A stretch of 64,000 nt of DNA from Gavia stellata. Taxonomy: Eukaryota; Chordata; Aves; Gaviiformes; Gaviidae. The stretch spans positions 30,808,687 through 30,872,686 of the forward strand of contig NC_082598.1 of the NCBI RefSeq assembly GCF_030936135.1. Reading direction: 5' to 3'. Position numbers and translations under genes: made by a program. Below are positions 22,301-35,600 of the stretch, one piece after another (positions within the stretch are counted from its first letter, which is position 1; every line of letters starts with the position of its first letter). Under the pieces are notes generated by a model. It ran no database searches. It was not told the DNA's origin and was given only the letters and a program-made list of their open reading frames with translations.

Positions 22301-25300
22301 TCCTCCTGATTTGGACCTATGTAGGCAAGAGTGGGACCTCTTTATGCTGAGCTGATGAACATTTTGTTAAACTGCTCAGGAAAATATTTTGACTGATGAG
22401 AGAAAATGCCTGTAATACAGCACTCAATATGTTCAGTTGGCGTTGCTGTCATTTAAAACAGTGGGGTGAAAATTGACAACAAAAATTCCTCATATCTTTT
22501 CCCAGGAAAGCCAAAATCTTTCTTGATTTCAGTGATGCAGAATCTGGCCTATCAAGAAAGTAATGTCATTCCCAGAGGGCTTAGCCCATTTTCAGATTTA
22601 TGGGGTTAACTCCCTTACAGTTTGATTTAAAATATTGTTATAATGGGCTGTATGAAGGTTTCAAATGATTCATTATTAGAGTAATACTGCTTTTTGCAGT
22701 AAAATGACCAACTGTTATTTCCATTCCTCCAGAGTTCTTAAGAGTTATAGCCTCTTCCTGGCATGATTTGGAAAACAGTGCTGATTCGCTCCACTTTAAA
22801 AGTAGCTTTAAAGCATGATGGGAAAATGTTACATACCACATGTCCTTTCAGCAAAATTGCCACTGCTGCCTTTTAATATTTAGAAAGCACAGCGCTAACG
22901 AGAATCCTGTAATCGTAGTCTTTCTTCTTGCATAGAAACATAATCAACTGTTTCAAGAGGGAGTAAGACTCGATGAAACCAAAGTCTGGGAAAAAAAGTT
23001 ATGCTACCATATCAGTGTTTGTGTGTTTATGACAATAGGAAAGTTTTTCTGCTTTGAAACCAATAGTGAGTGGAACAATACCATTCTCCTTCTACATTTG
23101 CTTTATCTCCTGTGAGAATTAAAGTGCAACAAAAGAAATCAGTAAAGGCTTTTTCTGTTTTTCTTTGTATTTCTTCTACGTGCACTTGACGCCTGTTTAT
23201 CAACATCATGCTGAATCCCAAATTCTTGACTGTGAGCTGAGCTGCAGCTCTGCTCAAGAGCAAAACAACTGTGTCAGTGTCCAAGAGTCTGGGTTACAGA
23301 AGGCTGCAAGCACTGGTTAGAATAAGATATTCAGGACTTAATGCACTGTTTTTAAGAGAGAAAAAGGCACAGACCATGGTAATACTTCTGGACAAAACTC
23401 TTTGGCGTAAATTCTTTGGCGACAGCTGGGTGGCGGATGTCCTGGCGCAGCTGTCTGTCCTTAGCCTCCTACCAGCTCCCTATGGCTTGCATCTGCCCAT
23501 GGCACTGCTCCCACAGCGCCTTTCCCTTTTTATAGTCAACAGAGATGGACCAGGTTAACTTAATTGGTTTAAAGAAGAGATTTTTGCTAACCTGACCCAT
23601 TTTGTGAGAAACATATCAGGGAGCAATCCCACGAGCAGCTGAGCAGATCGGGCAGAAACTGGTGGAGTCTCCGCGTGGGGATGGGCACAAGGAGCAGAGG
23701 AGATGAGGAGCTCTAAAAGCCAAGCTGCTATGACGCTAACAAACTCTGTCGCTCGGCAGGTCTTATTAGCCTGGGCACGGTGCCATGCAGCTGAGGGGAC
23801 AACGTGCAGTCAGCAGTGGCTCTGGGATCTCTGTAACACGCCCTGCTGTGTAGTGTAGATGTCTACTTTGTGTTTTCTTCAGATCATTCATGCTACAACT
23901 GTTTTTAAGAGGCTAAAAAAGGCTCAGACTTGACAAGATGCACAGAGTTGAAGTCCAAAATTAAATTATTAGCTCATCTAATGTGGGCTCCCATATATCT
24001 CAGGATATTAAATCTCACCTATTTATTTTTTGCAGGCTGGAACTGATCCAAAGCCTACTGCAGCCTCTGGACTTATTCCAGCAAATTCAATGGGTTCTGA
24101 TTCAGGCTTTGAATCAAGCCTTAACTTTATACATTTTTGATTATTGAAAGGACTCTAATCCCCTCCTGCCTCCATGTGTGCTGATACAGAGACCTCATTT
24201 TCCATTGGTTAATGCTGGAATTTGTCACTCTGCAGGAAACATGCAACATTTTAAATCGATGCGGTCAACCAGTGTATTTTTCTAATAGATTTTGTAGGTA
24301 TGTTAGTGGAGCCATGCAGCACAGACTCAGGATGCAATTGACATACATTATTTCTAAAACTCAACGAGCTGTGAGCATAGAAACAGAAGTTATCATCCTT
24401 CAGCTTCAAAATACAGATCTCTGCCCCCTGAGTCACAGACCATGTCCCCAGAGGTGGAGAGTGAGTCATACACCCACAGAGGTGAACCAGCATCCCTGTC
24501 CAGGTACATACTCCCAAAGCTTTGTGAAAAAAATACCTGGCTGATTGCTAGAGTAAAGAAAAGCAGGCATTTCCCTTACAGCAGTCACAAAAATAACAGT
24601 GGAAAGCAAAAAATCTGGTCCAACGCAAAACGTGTTTGTTTCTGGAAGCAGCAGAGAGGAAGGGGAGACGGAGGGATGCCAAGGTAGACTCACAAAGCGA
24701 GGGTGGCATTTGCCCTGTGAGTCTGAGCAAGTAGAAGGAAATATTTCCCTCCACCTTGGGGAAATCTCCATTCTGTGTCTCTCAGCAACCAAGAAGCAAC
24801 AAGTATACACAAGTGAGAGGAGGCTGGCACAGTACCAGCCCCTATATACAATTATTTGAAGAAACTTAGATGTGAGTGCTGAAGAGAGAGAAACCCCCGA
24901 GAGCAAGCAATGATGGCAGCTACATACAGAGTTGCTTAAGAAATACCCACAAACTTTGTTCCCTGTATCATTTCAAAAAGAAAATAGAACTGATGTGTTG
25001 AAAGAAGAGTGCAAGGGTTAATCATTTTACAGATATAAATAACATGAGGTCCAGATCACTCTGCAAATACAGCTTCCAGCTCTGTCTGACTCAATAGCGT
25101 TCCTTTACTCGTGGTAGTGTAATAAGACAATTCAGCACATCGCCAAGGTATTTTGCGATACGCTGTCATCTCCAGCCAACTTCCGAAGGGTTGTGTGGTG
25201 AGAAGGGAGATTTCACAAACTGATGCACTAACAACATGCGGAGCTGCTCTCAGAGGAGCATGCCAGGTCTCAGTGAAGTTAACAGGTTGCAGCCTTGGTT

Positions 25301-26230
25301 CCAGTCCCAGACTTTTTTCTGTCTCCTCCCCCGGCATTTTAATTCAATACTGGGGAGAAACCGTAACTACCAGCTAATTACTGCAAGCTTCAGAAAAGTG
25401 TAATCTTTCTGATGACCTGTCCAGTAACCTAGGAAATCCTGAACAAACACTGAGCTTCTAACAAGCCAGTTAATGAACTATCAGTGCAATTAATGGTTTC
25501 CTTTTATTTAGGACCTTTAAACATCATAATAAAGAGATCTATTCCTCTCTGCACTGCAGTGGTTTGTGGAGTGTCATAATTCAGCACTAATTCTCAGCAT
25601 GGGCAAATCTCTGCCTCTTCTACATATCTGGAAAATCAGACTGCAGTTACTGCAGCCACCAGCAAGGGAAGAAGCGGTGCATGTATAGGGTGAGGTTACT
25701 GCTGAGCGAGATGCCTCCTCCCCGTAACAGGAGCCATTGGCTCATAGCTTGGTTCTGCAAGCCGGGGATGGCATACAGTAGTTTCGATGCCACTTGGCTT
25801 TGCTGTCCCATCCTTCTGGCAAAATAAATGCTCTTCAGGATTATATGAAGCCTGGTCATCTGAGACTAGGGCCATGAGATGTCTCTCACCTCCCAGGTGA
25901 AGCTAGGCACAGCTATGTCCTCAGTGCTCTCAGGCTGCTGTAGGGCTCCTAGTGACCAGCCCACCATTTTAGAGGAACATCTCTAACCTCATCACTCTGG
26001 TGCTTGGAAACGTTTTGATTACCAGCCTAAATATGTGCATGATCAATATTTACTTCTTTACTGTTATTTTATTTACCAATATCTGTTAACGCGTTTATTC
26101 TTTTGCTTTTTCTTAAACGGGTCTTCTCTCTTCTGGTATTTACTCTGTTGATACGTATACAGGACATTTATACTTCTTCAGTTTTCAGTTTGCCAGGCTG
26201 ACATAGCCAAGATCTTTAGGTGTCCTCTTA
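19400..26230. other. Intergenic DNA, no gene recognised
   Basis: Ordinary AT-rich to balanced sequence. The only distinctive structure found is a perfect 23-base palindrome at 21153-21175. ORFs up to 146 codons overlap on opposite strands and lack recognisable domains. Confidence 0.5.
21153..21175. repeat. Perfect inverted repeat, 11-base arms with 1-base centre
   Basis: TAGTAGCCTTT, C, AAAGGCTACTA. The arms match exactly. It could extrude as a short cruciform or be a symmetric protein-binding site; it may equally be chance or a transposon-end relic. Confidence 0.9.
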
Positions 26231-26239
26231 TCCTTCCAC

Positions 26240-26600
26240 TTTCAAGGTAGCCCTTCTCCTGTACCTAGGATTTACCATCCTGGTTATGCTTGACCACAGC
26301 TGTACAGGGTATTTCAGTTGAGATCTTACCCAGTGCCTTGTACAGTGGCATTTATTCTTCCATCCCTCTGATGTCAATTCCTATCCTGATACATCCTGTT
26401 ATCTGGGTTTTTTACATTTACTTTTTATTTTGGCCATGACACGTCTAGGAGCTCAAAATTATCCCATCAGACTACAGTCTTTCTTATTCCACAGCAAAAA
26501 CTGTTCATAGTGCATTGATACATGATCTTGCACTTTCTCACACTGGAGTTCATCTCATTTCTCTCACTTCACACCTTAACTTCTTTTTGCCTGCTGTCGT
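26240..26600 (-). mobile_element. Probable ancient CR1/L3-type LINE remnant (minus orientation)
   Basis: The + strand reads ACAGGGTATTTCAGTTGAGA, then TCTTACCCAGTGCCTTGTAC, then TCCTGATACATCCTGTTATC, then TTTTGGCCATGACAC, then TTGCACTTTCTCACACTGGA followed by GTTCATCTCATTTCTC. These words follow, in order, the pattern I know from the antisense of CR1/L3 reverse-transcriptase 3' ends (partial-agreement wording; the copy is heavily mutated). No ORF survives. Assignment is by eye; a repeat-library search would decide it. Confidence 0.45.
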
Positions 26601-29600
26601 GGTCCTCTTGCCTACAAGTGATGCTTCCCAACTTGATGTCAATAGACTTTATTGGCAGATTCTTCCTCGCTGTGCTGGTCTGGAGAGGCTTTTGGAGAGT
26701 GGCTGTGGCCTTCGCAGTCCTTCAGTCTCCTGGAAGAGCCACCGTGGGGACTGCGTGTCATCGTTGGCTGCTCAGCTCCTCCGGCCTTGCGCTTTGTCAC
26801 AGCTTTTAGATATACAACATCTGGAACCAGCAACTTACCGCCCTGTAAATTCTGGTTTTTTCTGACATTTTCATCTCCAAGATGTCTTCATGTTTCTTAA
26901 AGGAAGTGACCATGTTCAGGGCAGGCATCTTTCCATATTTCTGATGATAAATATAGACGAAGGGAAATCACTTATCTTCTTAGCAATGTGCTTAGAGATT
27001 TTCCTTTTATCCTTAGTGACCCAGTGGGCCCCCAAGCTTCTTTCCATAAGACCCTCTTTCCAATATAGGTAAAAAATCCCTTACTGTTTGTTTTAAACTT
27101 TTTGTGCTTTTTAAAATGAAATTTATGGTGACCCTTCCTATTAATTTCCTCCCTATTATTTGCCTGCTGTAATTTATGTTTTTCTTTATTAGCATCCCCA
27201 AAGCCTTAATTCCCCATTTTGACTTTGTCTTTGAGCCTCTCCAACCTTGCCCGTGTCCATACTGTTGTCAGAGGTACTTATCTCTCCCGAGGGTCTGTTG
27301 ACACTGCTTTCCAAGGAACTCCTTGATGCTGGATGGGCAGAGACTAAAAATCTGCTGGGGTACAAAGTGCAACTGGAAAAATTCATGGACATTGGGAATT
27401 ATTAAACATGAAGGAACTCCCTCTAAGATGCAAATTGTTGTAGGCTAGCTTGGTACTCTGGGAAAGTAACATTATGTATTTACCTCTGTTTCTCTATTAC
27501 TACTGGCCATGGTCAGAGACAAGATGGGGCCTGTGGTCTGACTCGGTACAGCTGTTCTTACAGTCTTATCTTGGCCAGAAATCCTGGATTTTGCCTTTTC
27601 TGATTTCTTTTTAACTTTAACACTTTGAGAAGCTTCTTGTTGAATAGAAATCTCCCCTTGTGAAACCCGGTGTGTCTCTTCAAAGCGCTCCCTCATGCAG
27701 AACCAGCATCACTTTGTGCGTGGAGCCCCTCAGTGCTCGTGGTTCAGTGCCACTCACTGCTCGGTAGCTCCTCTGTCTTGGCTGAAACCAGGACCAGAAC
27801 AGCTTCACCTCTACATGGCAGCTGAGCCAGAGCTGAGCTCTGCTGACTGCCCCTGTGACCGAGGTCTGAGACAGGAACTGGGGACAAGGACTGTCACACA
27901 GCCACTGACTTGCTCTGTCACACTTATGTGACTGCAGGCTCTGGGACAGGTTGTATATATATTTATATATATCCATATATATGTACGTGTGTGCATACAA
28001 AGCATCCATCATGGCAGAGCTCTGATCTTGGCTGGTAATTACTGCAATAAAAAAGAAATGACAAAATACTAAGAGCAAACAAACAATTGTTGGAAAAAAA
28101 CCCAAGTGTGAAGGGAAAATGTAGAGAAATTAAGAAGGTTGCCGGAAAAACAACTGTGCTTGCATATATAAGTGCATAGAAAAGTACAATAATAAATTGC
28201 TTCTGTATGTAGCTTACTCATGTGTTTCCCTATGTTTTATTTTTCCATTATTTATTCTAGACAGTAAATCAAGCTGCTTTTGAGACGTCCGGGATTAGTT
28301 AGAGAAGGAAATAACGGATTATGGTAACCTTTCTCTAGAAAAGGTGTCTTGTAAAGTTATCTACATAGCTCCAGAAATGCTGCAATGTCCTCCTCTTCTG
28401 AGAAAAAACCATCTGTGCTAAGGGATGAAAACACAGGAGAAGCATTGCACAACTTTTCTAGTTTATGGGAATTTGTCAGGTCACGTTAATAAAACAGCAT
28501 TCTTGAAATCAAAGTTTCAGGTGACACTGCCAACTTGAAATTATGCCTGTGCCTGCAAAATAGGTAATTATCAAAGTGGCAAGTAATATATAATATACTA
28601 AACAAACTCGACATATTTTTTCTCTTATGAGGGAGCCATTCAGATATTTTTTTTGCTAAAAAGACCCTTGTGAAAATATAAAACTCAAAGATTAAGAAAA
28701 CAATCTAGTAAGAACAAATAACGTGACAAAAATATTTCAAAGGCATTTCAAAAGAAAACCTAGAGATAACATTTCAAAACTGTGCTATTGGGACTTGATT
28801 TTTTCCAAAGTTTTTCTCCAATAAGAATCATAACAACCTGATAATGATCAAAGTTTGTAATTAAGTAAATTTAATGCCATGATATAACTTTTTGATCTAC
28901 GTCACCACACCCTATAGAAAAATGAGTGACCTTTGCATCTCAAAATCCTTTTGATATGAGTATAGGAAATGAAAAATCTTTCTAAAATGCCATTTTCTGT
29001 TCCAAGCAGTTGTCAAATACAGTAAAAATCAGCCTAAAATCAGCATAAATATAATGTGTAGTCACGTTCTCCTAAGTTTTTCTTGTATGAATGTTGTCTC
29101 TTTTACTGAAAATATTGCGTATCTCATTTTCTTGAGGCAGCATACCATACGTTTATCAATGTTTTCATAAAATTATGCATTTTTTCAAACTCTTCTGTCT
29201 TTTGATGTACCATAGGAACACTTAGGATTACAGTCACTCTGCCTGTTGAACCCACACCCAGCCACATCAGCTCTAACCAGATGGTACTGGTGGCAGAGGG
29301 AGAAGGAGCTGGGAAGGAGCTATTTGCATTTCTTCAGTCCTGTCCCTATTTCCTGAGAACAGTCCCTCTGTTCTCAAAAATGCTTAGAGAAGTCTTGGAT
29401 CCCTAGGTTGACCAAACCCATCGCAATCTCTTTCTCTCTCTCAGGTATGTATCTCCTGACTCAGTCCAGAACTGCAGCAAGCATCTGCTCTGCCTGTGCC
29501 ACCAGCACAGCTCAAAGCCTCAGCGTTGGTTTTGCCACAAAGGAGCAAGTATCGACCTGTCTTTCTCTTGACCTGATTTTTCTCTGTGCCCAGTCCGGTA

Positions 29601-32600
29601 AATGGGAACGTGCAGTCTGCAGATGCACAGGCGGAGGAAGAGTCTCAGGATGTGGCTGTCTGTTGCAACAGCTTAAAAGCGAGCCAGTACAACTGCATCA
29701 TTGCACAAAGCAGTAAACAAGCCCAACCGGAGTACGGAGTTGAGATAACCCGGGTGTTTGGTGTCAGCTTTCAAGCTGGGGAGAGTCACCACAAAGCAGG
29801 GACGGTTGTCACTCTTCTCTCTTTTTTTCCCCTTTTTTTCTTATATGCTCTGGGAAAAAAGGGGGAAAAAAGTAAACATAAAGAAATGTGGAAGATGAGA
29901 ACCTGACAGTGTTTTAAATGGATTTTTCTATTTTAGGATTTGGGCCTTCTTACTTTTGTCAAAAAAGAAGAGATTTCTTGGAGAAAATTAAAAAAACTCC
30001 CACAAGCATCTGTTAAAAATTTCCAGCACAAAGCAGTGACCTGTTTTGGCTAGTTGAAGATTTTCATTTACCTTAGCAGCTGCCAGAAGCCCATTTGGAG
30101 CAGGGATTTTGCACTGTTAGTCACCGAGGGATTTTGGATAGAAGCCGTCGTACTGAGCTATACCCACTGCCCCAGATATCTTCCATAGTGATGCTGAAGG
30201 AGGACCTCTGACGTGAGGTGATCTATACATGTATACAGCATGTTGTGAAGTTTTTTTAACCACCTTATAGTGAGTTTTGCGAACACTGATGTTAACCCAG
30301 GCCCCAAGTATTATGGCCAAGCAGAAGGACTTTTTATATGTGATATCCAGAGGTATGGGTTTTGACCAAATGCTTATGGAGTCCCTGATTAATTCTTATG
30401 TAGGTAGTACAATGGCAATTTTTTTTATGTTTGGGAAAGAGCAATGCTTGCCAAAATATGCTGTTGTGTCTAATTAATTATTTTTCAAGATTAAAAGCTA
30501 CTATACTAACTCTGAGTAATGCTGCTCACTACTTAAATCCTTCAGCACCTTCAGAAAATATTTAGTAAAATATGCAGGATGTTACAGATTTTTTGTGAGG
30601 GTTGTTTTTTTTATTAACTTACACCAGTGTAAACCAGGAGAAAACCCACACACTTCAGCATGCTTGACTATTTGCTCTGCTGCACGAGTCCTGTGCTTCT
30701 GGGATGCCACCATCAGCAGAATTTGGTGAAAGGAGGGGGAAGCAGACAGGGTGGTGGTTTACCAGCATACAGCAGGCATAGACATCCTGACAAATTTTAA
30801 GATTTTTATTCACCCAATTGTCCCCAGGATCAGGACCTCTAAATTTTAATAGCTGTCTGGTGATTGCAGAAGTCTCTTTATCTGCATCCTTCCTCTACGT
30901 GATAGCAAATCCAGCATCTCCACCAGATGCAGTGTATAACCTCTTTGAAGAGTGTCAGATGTTGCTAGCATGACGCACTCCGCACTTGGAGACCATCAGC
31001 CCAGTGCTCTGCAGAGAGCGAGGGACTGGCTTGGTAATGTCTGCCAGTTCAGCAGCTGGGGCCAGAGAATTTCTTCACATTTTTGGGAGTTTGTTTGCTA
31101 GACAGGTAGGATGCCCACTGCCTACGCACAGAAAGTAGACTAATGGAAGACACTGCAGAGGGGAACGAAAGAAGCAACAACTGAAAGCAGCCTTTGCAGG
31201 GCTATGGAAGGATTTCATGAAACTCTGAATCTACTTTATGAAATTTACTCCCCTGCAGGGTCGCAAGCTGGCATGTTAGCCTGGCTTCAGATAGCGAAGG
31301 ATCTCCCAGCCCCATCAGTCTGCGCTTTGCCACGGAGGGGCCTCTGGGCAGCCTGTGTGTCCTACCAGCGCTGTCCCACCAGCTCTGCAAGCAGTGGAAT
31401 CCCATTGTGTTTCTTCCAGAGATGCTTCTAAATCCCTAGGGGCAGGAGCCGATTTTGGACGGCATTCAAGAGCACTTGAAATGCCTGCTTAAAGCCTGCT
31501 GCTCTGTTGTGAGAGGTTGAGGAATCTAAGCAAATGGTCAACTTCTTGAGATTTAGTCTGGTATTTAGGCTAGAGTAAAAACAAATGTTCCCTGCAAGAG
31601 CAGATGAGGATGCTGTGTTTCACTTCCTGGAATTTAGGGCTGGCAAAGACAGAATCCTTTTAATTCATATCATATCAAGGTCTTCTGCACATTCCTTCTG
31701 TATGGGAGATGCTGGAAATGGAAAGTTGGCTCTGGTTTTAATGTGTTTCCAAAAAAAAAAAAAGTCATTTTGGTGGTATTCTTAACATAGATCGAAAGAG
31801 TGAAACTAAATCACTAGAGACTTTTCTCAGAACCCCACCTTTAGGACACTGATTTTTCTGAGAGACATCTACAGACCCCTATAGATGCAGTTCGTTCCAT
31901 ATAATGTTGTCCTCACAGATTTTCTGTTTTACCATTTCAGTCTTCCAAAGGTGAAAAGCATCATGTGTGCACTGTGAGTTCAAGGAAAACAGGCTCATCC
32001 TCTTGGTCCAGTTCTTTGCTCACTGTCACTTTGTGGATTTCAACAGTTATCCTTTATTTACACCAGTGAAGTCACTGCATCTGCGAAGTGGCTGGTTTTT
32101 TTTTTCCTATACAACTAGCACTAAAGACGAGCTGATCCGTTTCATTTACTTGGTCAAACCCAGTCTCCTGGACCATAACTCCGACAGGTATTTCATGTGT
32201 GATACACACAGGCCCAAAGGTTTCTAAGATAATATGAACAGAAATGGTAGGCCTTGTAGCCTTTGTAGCCTTGTAGCTGCTTTAGTGAATTGCTAAGTGC
32301 ATAATTAACTTAAATCCCAGCAAGAGGACACAAGCCTCTGCCTATGCTTTCTCCACAGGGTTAGCTGTTCCTTCAACGCTGAATTTTCCCTGCCCCAGAC
32401 AAACTCATGCTCCTAATGTGGACCTAAGCACTATGTCTGTTCTAATCATGAGCAAAACCACTCCCCATCTGAATGGAGAATTTAAGGACTGGCATCAACA
32501 CATTTCAATAACCCTGGAGACATGTCACCACCACGGTAAAGACTAGGAGGATACAAGCTCTGCCTGTACCCTCTGCAAGCAGCATTTCTTGCACTGAGGT

Positions 32601-35600
32601 CTGGTTCAGGTTCCAGGTCTCAGCGTAATCCCTGGATTCAGGAGACCACAGACTGTGCCCAGATCTTTCCCAGCACAGCTCGGCTTTGGAGATGCCTGTC
32701 AGGCCACAGGACACCGCTGGTATCAGGGGCACTCCACCAGGTGTTGGGAGTGGGCGAAGCTTCAGGTGGTAATGAAGACAGGAGGAAGGGAGGGTGGATT
32801 TTTACCATTTTATCATTAATGCTCCCATTTCACTTAACCATGCAGAGGAAAGTCAGTCCCTCTTCCTGCAAAAGATGTGAAACAGTGGCATTGCAGCCTG
32901 CTCTGGAGGGATCATACATGTGTAGCATCACCCAAACTTACCCTGTCTCAGCTCTGCCTCCACTGTTAACCTAAAGAATGAAACAAAGCATAAATATAAA
33001 ATTGCTTCTTGGCTATTTTAGAGCTTCTGTACAATCCCTCTTCCTTCCTCCCTCCTTCCTGTGGTTCCCAGAGCTGAATCCTCCTGATGCTCCAGTGCTT
33101 GGGCCACAGGGATGCTCTTTTCCAGGTTCCAAAGCCACAAAGACAGGACGAGGAAAGAGTGCCCTCATGAGCAGCCCATGGCCCATGTGGTTGGTGGCTG
33201 CACACCTTCCATCTGTGTTCTGCTTCAAGGACTGCCAGGTTGCTGCCAGGGCATGCCAGCAAGCGTGTCCGTCCTGCCCCTCTGGCCACATCTGCAGGGT
33301 CATTGTGTGGTGGGACTGGTCCTCAGGCCTCCCCAGCAAAAGGTGGAGACCCAAGTCCACATGGGTTAGTCATTACATTGCCGTATCAACGTGTCACCTT
33401 CAAGCTCTGACATCAGGATATCACATTTCTCAGTGCTGACTCCTTACCAAAGAAAGATAGTGCTGGGATATTTTGGATTCACCACCTGCTCTCAGTATCC
33501 AAACAGGGTCAAAACAGTCACTCTCGGCACTTTTTAACCTCTGTAGGGATCAGAAAGCTTGTCTCTGAAGGACACCTCACCACAGCATACTTTGGGTTTG
33601 ACTTTTGTGGTGTGTCCTTTCTGCTGCGGCTCCTGAAGATGCCGCAGAAGTTGCAGAGCTGGCGAAGCTGTGGAACCGGGTGGAGGGAGCCCGTGGTGCC
33701 TGTTCTCACAGCCGCCGCTCATTTTATTTTTGCTTCTGGGTGGGAAGCCAGCAGTTGGTTTTAATCCCAGTTTGAATGCGTCTCTCTCAGAGTCTGTCTC
33801 TCTTCTTGTGTAACACTGCGACGCTGAGATATTCTGGGACACTTTTACTAACCATGGCAGAGATGCATTCCTGGAGACTGGAGCGAGGGTGTTTTTCAGT
33901 GCAGGGCCACATGTTTGAATGATTCCAGCTGGGAAACCCACTCTCTCTGGTGGTCTGATGGAGCCCAGGTTTACTGACCTTCATAAAACCGTGCCACCCA
34001 CTGCAGTAAGACCCCCCTCCACGCCACATACATCCCCCTTCGCACTGTGTACCCCAGTGACCTGGGACTTCACACTTGCTTCTCCTGTGTTTGGCCAGGC
34101 AGAGCAGTTTAGAGGCAAAGATGGCAGCGAGGAGAAAGGTGGAAACGAAGCTACCCGTGGATGACAGCAGGCTTCAGTCAGGCTCCGGTGGACTCTTTGA
34201 GAGATCCAACATGTTTTTTTGAAAGCAAATTTGTTAAATCCTTAATTCCAAGCAATCCCCACTGCTGAAATGGGGTGCAAACATCCTCCACTGTGATCCT
34301 GCTTCTCTCCTGCTCTTCAAAATAATTGAGGAGGGATACTTACACGAGGTGGCTGCCCTCTCTAGCTCCTCTTCTCCCCCTTATCTCCATTCAGATGCTA
34401 ATGATGGTTTAAACCAATGTTTGTGATTCACAGGCCTAAAGCAAAGCTAGGCAGAAGGTCTGTAGACAGTACGGGAGCTAGTTATTTTTAACCCTCCTTC
34501 TTTCCTAAGTCAATATTGGGATAGGCAGCAATGAAAAAAGGCAACATACGGAGAAGGAATTTGAAGCCAGGAGAGCTTCAGGAGCCTCAGAACAAGCAGG
34601 CCCACAGGGCAAAGGGCAGCGGAGGGGCACTGGCAGGTGCTAAGTGGGCTGGGGGACCATTTGTCTCCCAGAAAAAAAAAGCACTTGACTCTTCAGATAT
34701 TTACAATGGCTTCTGTCCACTCAAGCTGTCTAACTACCCATATATTTTAACCTCCCATAGGCAGAACTGCGTGCCTCCGACTTCCCTGTTAACAGCAGAG
34801 GCTACAGTTATACTTCCGAGTGCTGTTTTGATCAGCCCGCAGCTGTACAGCTGCTGATGGTTCTGGAGTAAAGCATTTCCTCAAAGCCTTCATCTTGTCA
34901 AGTTGACTAAGTCCTACTATGTTTTGGAAAAGGATAATCGGAGCAGGCTTCATAGATTCATTCAGACCAGCGGAGACTCTGCTTGCAGCTTTCTTAGTAA
35001 GAGATTCCCAACAAAGTTTCATAGAGGCATAGATTTAAATAATACCTTTTTCTTATAGTAGTATAAAGCACATTGGGAGAAAAATAACTAAAAAGAGAAA
35101 ATACAAGTTCAGTGATGGATAGGAATTGCAAGAATTTATTTGGATTTACTTTGGCTCTGCAAATGTTTTCTCCCATCACAAAGAGAAAGGGAAAGGAAAT
35201 TCTGTATTCTCTTGGCAATGAGGAGAGCACATTTCTATTCCCTTTGACTATGAAAATAGAAAATAGGGATGAAGTGGCCTGTTCCTACTCTATTCCTTCT
35301 TTGCGGTGTCCTCAACTGGTGGACAAAGAGAGCCAGCAAAGAGCACTGTTCTGATTTGGGCATTTTTTGTATCCTTACTGCTATTCCTTCAGCACTTAGC
35401 CTGTTAACATGGGACAAAGGAAGAAAAACGTGGATGGGAATAGGGGCCAGGAAGGTAAGGGATTATCCCACAATTCCCTTTCTCTGAATGAAACCTCAAA
35501 CGGGTAAAATCAGAATGGGCGCCACCTTCCTGGCTCTTGCAGTACAGGTCCTGTCAGAGCTGCAGTCTGGGCTCTCCCGTGTTTGCTTCCTGCATCCCTC

